Positions 10,701 to 23,000 of a stretch of DNA of 64,000 nt are shown in pieces (the stretch's first letter is position 1; each line of letters starts with the position of its first letter). Origin of the DNA: Limanda limanda (taxonomy: Eukaryota; Chordata; Actinopteri; Pleuronectiformes; Pleuronectidae); NCBI RefSeq assembly GCF_963576545.1, contig NC_083637.1, forward strand, positions 23,883,507 through 23,947,506, given 5' to 3'. A program made the position numbers and the translations under genes. The notes under the pieces are model-generated. The model worked only from the letters and a program-made list of their open reading frames with translations. It was not told where the DNA came from and did no database searches.

Positions 10701-13700
10701 CTACAGCTGAAGAGGAGTACATCGCTGAAGCAGAGACGAGTCAGAAGTTAGCGAGCGAGTCACGAACAAGCTTCTGTTGTCAGTCAATGCAAGTTCGTGG
10801 GATTTGGGATGTAGCTTTGACGAGAGGGGGTTGGATGTATCGGTTGCTTATTTTCAAAGTGTAGCCTGCTTTTGCTCGATTTTCCATGATGACAAACCTT
10901 AGCTTTAATGTACTCCAGCATAAGAATAAACTGTGCGGGTTTACTAAACAGTTGTGTGGTGACAACAGAATCAAAATGTTAGCTTCAATATTTCCTGGCA
11001 GCAGATGTTTTCTATTTCTTTCTGCATTTAACTGCATTCCAAACAAATACAGCTATTACCATTGTCATGTAAAGAATAGTTGTACAGATTGTCATTGAAA
11101 GACTTAATTCACTGTTATGTCACACATTAGAAGTAAGTAAAGTAAGTCATATTTTCATCTTTACTGTACAATGTACATTTAGCTGCAGATGTCTGTGCCA
11201 TGCATTCTGGATCAAATTCAAGCCTCTAAAGCTCAAATGACATTAAATCATTGAATGAGGCAATCACCCATATCTTGTGTCCTTTATTCTCTCGTACCTT
11301 GAAGGCATCTGAGGTGTAATGCTCGAGTTAAGTAGAGGTCTCATTTTCAAAGTAGAATCGGAGCAGTTTCTATTCAACATTGCAAACTTTCCTGTTATAT
11401 TAATAACCTTGGACATCGGATGCACCCTTCTAAGTATGATATTAAAACAATCTCCTGATGCCTGCTCACCTGATCTCAAAAAGTAGTTTACTTTCCTTCT
11501 CATTCCTTGTAACCAATGATACAAAAGATACCATAAGGTAGCTAGACGTGTTCAGTAAAACAAAGACATGCTGAACACCAAATATTTATTTGATGAGTGA
11601 AATGTTAATGTTTCAAAAAAAGTTTTATTGCAATTGAATGATCTTGCACTGACTCACTTCTTCATCTCTTACCTTGTTAGCTCATGTCAAACTGCACAAA
11701 CTGAGCAGCTTTTTATTCTGCCATGACTTGAGTGCAGTCAAACTTGTGGAGGACGACAAAGTTTAAAAGGAGTCCTGAAAGACAAACATTTGTTGGAGAA
11801 AAGGTGTAAAGCTACATTAAATAGTGACTAGCGAATATTCTAAAAAATTGACATAAGACATATTACTTTACTCAAAATGTCTGACTTTACAAATAATATA
11901 TTCAATTCATACTTTTATGGAAGGAAAATGCCCCTAAAGTTGTGTTGAACATCAAGTGCTAAGCTATACAAGTAAAAAAGGGATTTGTATTATTTTTAAG
12001 CATTATTAAATGGTCTCTCTCTTTCTCCTTATATTTGTTGTCTTCGCCTCAATTATACATGTCTACTCATCACCGAAGTATCTGGGTTATTATGTGGCTG
12101 GCATATCTCGGGAACCATTCATCTTAACAGCTTCACACTTGGTATGTGTATTTTTAACGGCCCAAGAAGTGCAGTGTTGACTCTTGTGCGATTTGAAAAC
12201 GCAATACATTCACTGTTAATGAACCCTGAACAAACGTAGCCAGCATGCTGAACACCGAGTCTAGCTTCATTGAACTTCAGGTACACAGCTCTTTCTGCAG
12301 CTGCTCCAGGGTTCTGAGTCCTGGAGTCGGCCTTTACTTCCTCAATCACTGCAGGTCACTTTTACAGTTCCAGGAAGGAAGCTGCGATCGGCATCACCAT
12401 AGTCCAAGGAAACACTGCACTAGTCTTAACATATAGCAACTAGTGGCAGCTAAAAATGATCTATAACTAAAGAAAAAAATTACTTTTTGCCTACATACAT
12501 ACATTTAAACTTGCCAGTCTAATAGAAGTGCTCCACTATGAGAAATAGTATATAAATAATACTATTTGTTAAAGGGATCGAAGAGTTACTGGACTGTAGT
12601 TCCACTACATACATTTTTAAATTTAGATTTATATTATTGTGCATGAGTCTTAATTTTCTGATATCTGAGGCTGTAATTTCCTGATATCTCAATAGGTTCA
12701 AGATAACTAACTCTGCTTCAGAGGATAATTTGGACTTTGCTGCTTGAATTAACTGCTTAGAGGTTTTATTGTCTTCGGAGCAGCTACACTCTCAGTGTTT
12801 CATAGAACATATAATAAAGGAGCTTTTGTCTTGCAGAAGGTCACTCATTCAATCTGCCACTTACAGATTTAATAAGACGTGTTAACAGTATCTTTTATCC
12901 CATTCATTCCTAAGTACTAGTACACAGGTTTCAAATGCACCCCTCCTCCAACCCCTTTGGAGCAGGGGTCCTCTGTCCCTCCCTCTCTCCCCTCCCGCCC
13001 TCCATCTCACTTTCACTCCTGTGTGCCTCTGCTCACGTACACACCCTCCTGGAAGCACATTATTTGCTGAGAGTACCAGCGTAGAGCCTTTCAAACACCC
13101 TTTACCTCGGAAGGGTTCAGCTCAGATCCAGTCCAGGCTCCAAGGTCGGAGGCATGCAGGGTTTTCTGCTTTGCGGTTCCAGTTTAGACGTAACTTCAAG
13201 CCACTGGCAAACGTGAAGCATCAGCTTTTCTCACTGTGATTATTTTGGTCACTGTCAGGTTGATTTGTGGTTACAGTAAACTCTCAAAAATCCCTGATGG
13301 CATTTTAAATCTCTTTTGACCGTCTCTTCTGTTGCTGTGTCTGAATGCGGATGTGCTCTAATCCACTGTGCACCCCCATTATGTTCTGTATGAATGATGC
13401 TGGGGCTGATTCCTCCGCTGACAGTTTGGGTTTTTTCCCCCTCTGGCATCCTGCCCAGCACAGTAAAAAGACAAGAACACAAAGGAGGGAGAGAGGGCTA
13501 ATAACCGTGTCCCCTGGTGTCACCCCTAAGTGGCTGACAGGGTCTCGCTCGGTTGCATGGCTAACTAACCAACAGTGTGTTTCACTAACAGCTAAATTAG
13601 ACATGACAGGGTGTTAATGAGAAAAGCTTGGACATGCCTGTTTTTTTTCCGTCCATGAGTGGATAGCTTTTGTTTTGTATGCATGATAAATTAGTAGATT

Positions 13701-15588
13701 ATGTAGAGTGTCTATGGGATGTAGGCAAGTGGGAACCTTACCTCTTTATTCACCCCATGCATACTGTAGATTTACTGCCACTCATGGTCCGTGTGAAGGG
13801 GGTGAATATATAAAAGCTGGAGAGCATGTGTGGCTGCTGAGCAGAGTCATATGGAGGATGCATGGTGAAGTGTTGGCTGCAAACCAAAACACTCAGCTGA
13901 TTGGATGGACTGTGCTGTGAAGGATGAAGGGGAAAAGAGAGGGGGCCTCTGGTGGTGGTAGTGGGGGCATCATTTCATGGTTTATCAGGTGGGTGTGTTG
14001 TGATGTGTACACAGCTGCAGTCTTCAGCCGTGTGTGTCATGTGCATTTGTGGTCTGGGCTTATATGGCCGTCTAGTAGCTGTTGCTTTAATTGGGACTAT
14101 TTCTTTGCCCTCTGGCCTGCTTGTTTTATAACTGCAATAACTGGCACGAGGTATCAAGTGTCCTTTTCTTACCAGCCAAGGTAGAAGGTAAGGCATGAAG
14201 CCTTTATGACAAACGCATTATTCCGACAATAATACAGGCTTATTTGAGCTGTGGGAGACTGTATTTATTATCTATAAACAAAACAGATTAACTAAAATAT
14301 TTGTCATGAATGTTCCCCTGAAAAATGTCCTGACTTAAAATGCACGTTTTGTTTTAATGCTTGTCGTGTACTATTGTGTATTACCACATTTAAAGAATGA
14401 AAACTTGGTTAATATTTTTCATAGAAACTAGATTAAAAAAACCACACTTTTTAAAATCTTATATACTTTTTGCAAAACAAGAGACAATATAAGAAGGACA
14501 AGAACAGTGGATACAGGCAAGTTTCTGAAGTGCAGTAACAAAATAGAGTGTGTTTACTATATAATATATAAATTATTATTATGATATTTAGTATGAGTAT
14601 GGCTTTACTAATACTACTACTACTACTACTAATAATAATAATAACAATAATATAATCTAAAAAGGTGTTATGAAAGGCACATACATGGTCAATTATGTCC
14701 AACAGTCACAGACCTGTGCAAATATGTAGTAACATTTCCTTTCTTTTACTTAATATAGCACAAATGGTTTTTGGCCTTAGCTGTTAGCGGTTCTGTGTGT
14801 GGTTCACTGAGCATGTACCAGCTCCTGCTCTGTATAGGAGTGTTACAGTTATGCTGAGAAACCTGATCTGCGTGTAGCTGCGGGGTGTAACTGTATCTTT
14901 GTGACCTTGAAGCACAGACAGGGGTCCAGGCCCTGCACTGTCTTCTAGTCAAAGGCTCTTCGGTCAAACAAAAGGTTTGATATTGGGAGAGTGTGGATCT
15001 TTTGAAATATAAATGGATCTTATTTTGTTGCAAAATTAAATGTATTAGGAACCATTGTAATGGTAACAAGTTCAGTGTTAAATGTTTTAATTCTCTCACA
15101 GGCACACATAACATGACTGTATGGAGTTTCTGTTTTATATTATGATGAAATGACACGTTATCTTTAAGTTTTGTCACAGATATACAAGGGCTGCACAGAT
15201 ATTTTTTTAGATAGAAAATCACTGTACGAACAAGTTTAACTCAGGTGAGGCTGTAATATTAATTGTTATATAGTGTGTTTCTGACCAGTTATTGATATAT
15301 TACATTGTAATATATAAATATATCTGGCAAAACAAAAACTTTCATTAAATTCATAAATAGAAAAAGTCAAGCATTGCGTCAGTTTCAAATTTGATGTGGT
15401 TATTGTCTGAAAAACGGAAATATAGAGTGCTGTCCTCACATCAAATTAAAGTAGTTGAAGACAGTAAGATTCAGCAAGAGCATTGTATCACTACTATTAC
15501 TGCATTAGAGACTTTCCTGCACACAAATCCTATAATATGTAATTTTCCCTGTCTTTTTCCTTCTGTCTCTTCCTCTTTCTCTCTCTAG
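7790..15588. other. Probable long 5' intron or upstream spacer of hap1
   Basis: No coding exon could be supported in these 7.8 kb. The longest open frame, on the - strand at 14.75-15.22 kb, has no family resemblance and no splice context. The stretch holds a dispersed repeat at about 12.09-12.42 kb and a CTA/ATA triplet run near 14.62 kb. The true start codon of the long hap1 isoform must lie in a small exon that I could not identify, here or upstream. Confidence 0.5.
12090..12420. repeat. Dispersed repeat ('catatctcgggaaccattcatc')
   Basis: The stretch begins with 'ggcatatctcgggaaccattcatcttaacagcttcacacttggtatgtgt', written here in pieces as remembered from many percomorph introns. It has no coding capacity and is recognised by motif only. 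Confidence 0.35.
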
Positions 15589-16986
15589 TCACACTCTCCA
15601 ACAAGTTTGAACCTGATGCCCTGAGAGCCTGTCTTATCTCCCTGAGCCACCAGGGGGCATCAGTCCCACAGTGGCACAGCTGTAGCCTTCAGTTTGTCTT
15701 CATCCTGAACCCTCCGGCCCCAGTCAAGCTGTCCCACCCTGCCTCCTCTCCATCCTCTTCTTCTCCTCCCTCCTGGCCCCCACAGGCCCCCCTGGACTCC
15801 CAGTCAGCCATCTCCCTCTATGAGGGGAGGGGGGACGCGGCGGGGTCTCTGGATGTGGACCCCCAGCCTCTTGAGCTCACTTCACAGGAGAACCTCAGGG
15901 ACCTGGGACCACGGCCCTGTCATGATGTGTCAACTTTAACAGGTAGGTCACACCTTGAATAATCTTATGCATGTGGCTCGATTGATTTACAATTGAAAAC
16001 TAGATGTTCGGTCCTACAATAATCAGCAGAGGGCAGTGTTTACTAATGGTTTTCTAAGTGCTGCTAACTTTCTGTGTTTTTCTTTCCTTATCCACAAACC
16101 CACACACACACACACACTCACTCAAACAACGGACCCCCACCACCACCACCACCACGCTCAGACCTTTGTTCCAACCTACCTGAGCTGGAGATAGTGAGCC
16201 TGTTATCGGAGGCTCAGCCCAACTACACTCTGCGAGCGGACAGCGTGTTTGGGTACGAAAATGACGACTGGCTGCACACACCCCTGCTGCCACCAGAGGT
16301 CGTTCTGGGACTCACTCACGACCAGATCGGAGAGACGCTCAAGTACTTCAGTGAGTTTTGTCTCATTTCCACACTAAATGCTGTATTGATTGACCTTATT
16401 ATGAAATATTAAATGTGTCTCTATTGACTTTTGTGTTCAATCATTACACCTTCCATCGGAGCAAATAAACAGTCATTTCCCTGCAGCTTCATGTGCAGCT
16501 TAGTTTTTTAATATTTTAAATATTGAGCATGGATGATCCCACTTTATGTTATCCTCTTAAAATACACAGACTGTAACTTCTTGTCATATTTATCAATTTA
16601 AACTTTAGAGGTAACAACACAAGCTATATATATTTAGAAGAAAGTAAATGTGATAATGTAGGGATTATCCCAATAGTTCACCACCTTAGTGAAAATTTAC
16701 AAGTTAAGTTAAAAGTTAATGTTACTTTGGCCAATAAAATGTGAGATGGCAGCTTTTTATGATTGAACAAGTTTCAAATCAAGGTATGAAGATAAATTAG
16801 ATCTTTGTCTTTACAGATGGATCAAAACAATTGCAAAGCGTTTTTTGAGCTTACAAAACCGCAACAAATATCTACATATACAAAGACAGTATTTTTAACT
16901 AGTTGTAAGGGTAAGTTGGCAAGTCTAATTTGATCAAGATGCATAATAACCTTGAGAATGCTGACCACCTTTTTTATTGTTTTAGT

Positions 16987-17054
<68 letters not shown>

Positions 17055-20000
17055 TGTGCGTGTGCGTGTGCGTGTGCGTGTGCGTGTGCGTGTGCGTGTG
17101 CGTGTGCGTGTGCGTGTGCGTGCGTGCGTGTCCTCCCCTCTCCTCAGCCACATTTGTGACACAGATGTCAAATGTCAGCAAGCTGATTAACCTGGCGTCT
17201 CTTGGCTTCCTTAACAGTTTCCGCTGGAGCTCCACAGATGGCTCATCCTAGTGGCCACTTTGAAATCACATTGACACTTTTGGCATATCTGTTGCCGCAG
17301 CAACACCGACAGGGTTTATCATTAGATCTATAGATTGTCTAGACCTGTGAGAGGCTATGGCAGCCTCACCTCACCTACGAGCTTCTTTTGTAGGTGGAGC
17401 TTTTGTTAGTTTTGGTAAATTCTCTCAAACACACTGAGGGTTTGATCATTGAGTCAATAGAGAACAGTAAGACATTTATGATGTAAAGTCAGTAAATCAG
17501 TGATTGGACCAGTGACACATAAAATTCAGCTTATATGGAAATATCTGACATTTTTACTTTGCAGTCTTGAAAAGTATTTGAAAAGTTTGAACTTACTCAT
17601 GACTACCTCTTCAGTTTTTTTCTGTATTTCCCCTGATGAATTTTCCATATATATTAAGTATGATGTGTCTTTATAAGATTTCATGAGCTTGTTTGTGGCT
17701 GTGTCCTCACAGTGTTAGATAGGCTGTACCCCTGTGATGCCGAGCCACATGTTAATGTTGCTCTGAGTCTGCTCTGGGTGTGTCAGTAGAAAGATGTTTG
17801 AACACATACTCCATATTCAGCTCAATAAGGTTGGTTAATAAGAAACGTATTGAGTGTCTCACCAATAATGTGGTTATGGTTATGAAGCGTTAAGTACCCG
17901 TCACATTTAATTCAGTAACATATTTTGAGGAAGCACTTATTAATTGTTGATCCACACCTAATATATAATTAATGACACATAACTGATCGACAACAAGGAG
18001 CAGCTTTCATGGGAAAATGCTTTAAATCAGTTCAGACGTGCAGAGGAATTTGGCCTGTCTTGTTAAATAATAATCCTTGTCCCGTAGCGTGTTTTGCTCT
18101 TATTGTTGAGAGCTGTTTGCAGACAGGGAGGAGGACTTGTCTGATCTTTAATAAATAATTACTTTTCATGTATCACATCAGCAGTATAAACACTACGTGA
18201 CTATTGGGTCGTTCTGTTTTTCTGTACTAGACGCCGTGGGCCAAATCTGCAGTTAACGTGACAAATGCCATTCCACGGTGTTGTTCCTTCAGACAAATAT
18301 TTCACCAGTGTTATCAGCTCTCAGTTCGCACAGATTGGTATAGGTCACATGTTTTTCAATATGTACTCAAAAGGAGTTACAGCAGTGGGTTTGATTCATT
18401 ATTAAAATTCAGATTTTTTTTTCATAATCTGCAGCCTGCCTTTTCTTTTTCAAGTTTCTCTCACTGCATATGTTGATAGGTCTTTAATATATAAGGTTAT
18501 CACATGTCTCATAGTGATATGATATTTAGAGGAGGTTGAAGCGAAGCACTTTACTGTATTGTTGTGTTTTTATTGCTGGGTGGTGACTCAAACATGTAGC
18601 ACTCGTCTTTGCTGGTTATTGTGGGCAAAGTTCTTGAGACATTACTTCCTCCTATTGTCAACTGCAGAACCTTTACTTGTGTTGTTGCATTGTTGGGCTG
18701 TTCAGGTCTAGGTGGTGAACTATCCCTGGAAAAGAAGGTTTTATCTCCACATAGACAGTGTTTGTTTCATTTTACTGCAAAGACCGAATGCAAGAAAGAA
18801 ACGGGATAGCACAAGTGCAAAGTTGCCTCCACTCTCTCTTGCGTGCATCATTTGATGTGGAAAGAGTCAGTTTGTATATGAAAAATGGATGAGGAGGGTT
18901 AATATTTGATTGCTGTGCCTGGGGTCAGACAGGATGGTGATAAAGGTGGCTGTAAATGACTGTGGGTCATAGTAGCTTAATCACTGGAAGTGATGTGACC
19001 TATATGAAAAGAAAATGAAACTGTATCAATGTATCATGTCATTTCTGGGGTTTCCACAATGAGGTTAGAAAATGAAAAAATCACTCACTATTGGTCCAGA
19101 GAAAGCAACCGGCTAATCCTAAGAAATTATGAGATAAATTAATTTGATTATTAAAATGACTAAAAATGTGCTTTAATAGCAATTTGTTTTATTCATAATG
19201 GGCTTAATCTTTACTGAAGTAAATAATTATTTTAATATAGAAATGGGTTTGAATAGATTGTCTCAAATGCCTGATGAGACTCTCTCATGGCAAAATAATA
19301 AATTATTTCCTCTTGGTTTCTTCACAGTAATCTCAGCCTTCAATCCTATTGATCTGTTGCCGCCATCAGACCCCTGTGGGGTGGGAGTGGCTCAGTCTGC
19401 AGCAGTATTACGCAGACCTCTCTCTGACTGGTGTGACGTATGTATAGAATAAGAGCAGCCATTGGCACAGGCGGAACCTACCATCTTCATCACTTCTGAG
19501 GGGTGGGTTGTGTCTGTGCAGCATCCTTTTTTAAATGCATCAGATTTCCCATCCTGAATATTTTTTTTATGTATAACAATTTTAGAATATTCTCTTGTGC
19601 TTGGACAAAGCCAGTGTGATCAGTAGCAGCTTTAGTGGCTCACAGTTTAGATTTGTCTTCCTCCTACACCCCTCCTCCTCTTCCTCCCCTCTTCTCTTAC
19701 CCGGTAGTCCAACGTGGCCAGGTGAACGGAGGCAAGCATGACGACAGATGGCCCGTACAGTCCAAGGGATTATTTATTAACACCGAGCAGCTCACATTCT
19801 CTTGCACACACAAACACAGGTGTACACACCCACTCACGTAGACCAGCGGACTCTGTTTTCACATATACACAGGCCAGCAGGACGATGGCTGGGACACAGC
19901 TGCTGAGACACAGCACAGCCAGCACACAGTAGAGGCAGAAGAACGAGGGATTTAACTGATGGACGGAGACGCAGAGGGAAGTTTCTCTGCGGTCACAATG

Positions 20001-23000
20001 GAGGTTTGGAGCTCCTCTGCCTCTGAGGAGGAGGAAGAGGACAAGAGCGCGTCCAGTCTTGTGGATGAAGTAGTGAACGAGAAGATATGCCTGAACAGCA
20101 ACAATAATAACAATAATAACAACAACAAAGACGTTCTTTGCAGGGAGGTGACACAAGGTGAGATAAGACAGCGCGTGATGTTCCAGCCGAGCTCAGGTGT
20201 TTGTTATCTAAGTGCTTTAATTCTAAATAGTGCTCTGCATGTGGGGCAGGTGCAGTGGTGCTGTACAGGCTCATCCTGTAAATGATGAATACGAACATAA
20301 TTTGCAGCTCTTTTCACGAGGAGGCTTTAGTTCAACATTTAATTGTCCAGAGAGGTGTTAAGTTTTGTAAATGGATTGAGCTTGAATGTTTCCTCTTAGT
20401 GTGGTGAAGGTCACTGAGCCTGTGTGTGTGTGGGGCCGCAGTCTGCAGCAGCAGAATCATGCCTGTGTTCATAAAAGCATTGCGAACCCTGGTTTTGACT
20501 AATATAAGGACGACAGACCCATAATTTAGGGAACATTATTTTAATGCCACAGTTTCTATTTCAATTTTACAGTTTGAATTTCTTTGCTACTGACATTATT
20601 CTATTAGAGTGCTATTTTTCGTAATTTGAGAGGAGACATTGTTTTGAAAGCGTAGAAAATGAGATCTTGTCTTTGTGGTCTGTGGTTCAGAAGGACACAG
20701 ACTCCAGGTACATGAACTGGCTGCTGCCCTACTTCCGATCCTGTAATCTGAGGGTATTGCATGCGAATGGTGCAGAGCAGTTTGACTTGGCACGCTAAAA
20801 TCTATTTATTGATGCATCTGCTTATAAAGAAGAACATGGTTGTATGTCTCAGATTAAAAAAAGGTTTTTGTCCTGAACAGAGCAGCAGTGTCAGCAGTCA
20901 CTCTCCTCTATTAGTCCTCTGTGCGGGGGGGTTCTTTGTCTGAATGGGCATGGGGCTGGTGCCTGCACGAATACTGCGACACGGGCAGCCCTCCAAAAGG
21001 AAATGACAATCTAAACAACAGTCTCTATACTTCAGCAGATTGGAGCTTTAACTGTATATTGTTTTTAATACATCTTCATTTATTGTTTATTACATTCAAA
21101 TTGAGCACTAATCAGTGATGAATCTGGCTCTGAAAAATGTAACAGCATCTTTATATATTTCCTTGTGGTCCACACATTTAAGATTTGCACTATTTTACTA
21201 CTTTTTTATTTTTAAATGTCTAGACAGATCTTCGGTAAGAAGCTCCTGCCAGCTCTGCAGAACTATGGAGATCAATAGAGGATAAATGTCAAACCTTTTG
21301 TTGGCGCTGATCCATGCCTGTCTGATCCCCACAACGTAACGTCATAAGTAAAGCTAAGTCAGTAGAGTTCATCCACAGCAACGGTGTTGACCTCTTCTTC
21401 CTCTGTGGGTTAGCTGCCTGGATTTAGCTCAGCACCAATTGTAAAAGCTCTCGGTGGCATAATGCATCTCTTTCCTTGATCTGTGCTGCACTGCAGAGTG
21501 AGGTCAAGAAGAAATGGATGAGGTATTTCAGCTGGTGAGACAGTTTATCTCCTTATCATGAAGATGACATTGTACTTCATTGACTAAGAACAAGAACTAC
21601 TTGGAAATAGTACACAGCAGAGGTACTTTTGTAGTATAGTCCTGTGGCAGAGGATGGATACACTGTGGTACAGGACAGTATCTGGAACCTCTCCACTGCC
21701 CTGCTGCCGACTTTTTTCTTTCAACACGTGTAGCAATCCACTTTAAGGACAATAGGATTTCAGAAAGTTATCTAATTAACCTTTGTTGATTTGTATAATG
21801 CAGACCTAATGCAGGTATTTTAAACTAATTAACCATTTAGTGCTCAGGAAGACTTATATAAACCTTTGTAATAGTGTGTAATTTAGACTGTGATTTATGA
21901 TTACTTTGCATGATTGATTGATGTAAATTAGTAAATCAGTGTTATGAACCAAAATAAACGTTTCAAATTTCAATGTTTATTCTTGACCATTGGTAGAGCT
22001 GAAGTATTTACATTACATTACATTACATGTAATGTAATGTAATGTAAATACTGCATTTGGCTGATGCTTTTGTCCAAAGCGACGTACAATAAGTACACTT
22101 AACATTTACGAGGGGCCATTTAGGGGTTCAGTATCTTGCCAAGGATACTTCGGCATGCAGATGGGGAAGAGTGGGGATTGAGCCGGCAACCTTCTTGTTG
22201 GAGAACGCCGACTCTATCCCCTAGGCCACACCTATTTCAGCCCAGTGTCCATTTAGTAGCTGTTGTGGAGCTTTTGATCATATCACATGAACTTGATCAG
22301 TGAAGTAGGTTTTTAAAATTGTTCATTTTCCTGTGTGACATTTCTTTAGACAGATTAGACTTGAATTAGCATGACAGTATTCCTGACCTGCATTTTGAAG
22401 GCTGAGTCAGCTAGAAATGGGAGATTACCTCTTCGATTGGGCAATAAACTCTCACTGTGATTTTCCCCTGTGCAATGTCTGAGATCCACCAGTGGACCTG
22501 GTGCATCGTCACCACTGAGCTCACAAATTGAGGGTGGGGTTTCATGTATCATTTGTCAGTTATGTCACCATTGTGACCCAGATCCACATTTTACAGGAGG
22601 GGCATCAACATTACTGTTCACCGCCGTACTGATGTTATGATTAAAACCTTTGAATTTTGACATGGGTTTAATTATTTTCACTACCTTTTATTCTTCTTTT
22701 TGAAGCATTTTTGTTTCTACATTTCTCTTTAGTGAGCATTAAAACATGACCTCTACCATACTGTAAATCACCTCAGAGAGCTGTAGACCTTATATTTAAT
22801 TCATGGGCAGCTATAGTTTTCAGTGGAATAGTTCAGCACAAGGTTTCCATTAGGCTGATTAGACACTGATACAGATATCCAATCGCTGTTTCCACGCCAA
22901 ATTCAAGTGCTTCCATCTAATTTCCATCTAATTACTTACTTACTTACAATATGGCAACTACCTCTCTGAGTCCAGCTAAGCTTTCTGCTGAAGTAAGCTT

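Noticed and set aside
14746..15222. 158-codon - strand frame
   Set aside because: No recognisable domain, AT-biased random composition and no splice partners.
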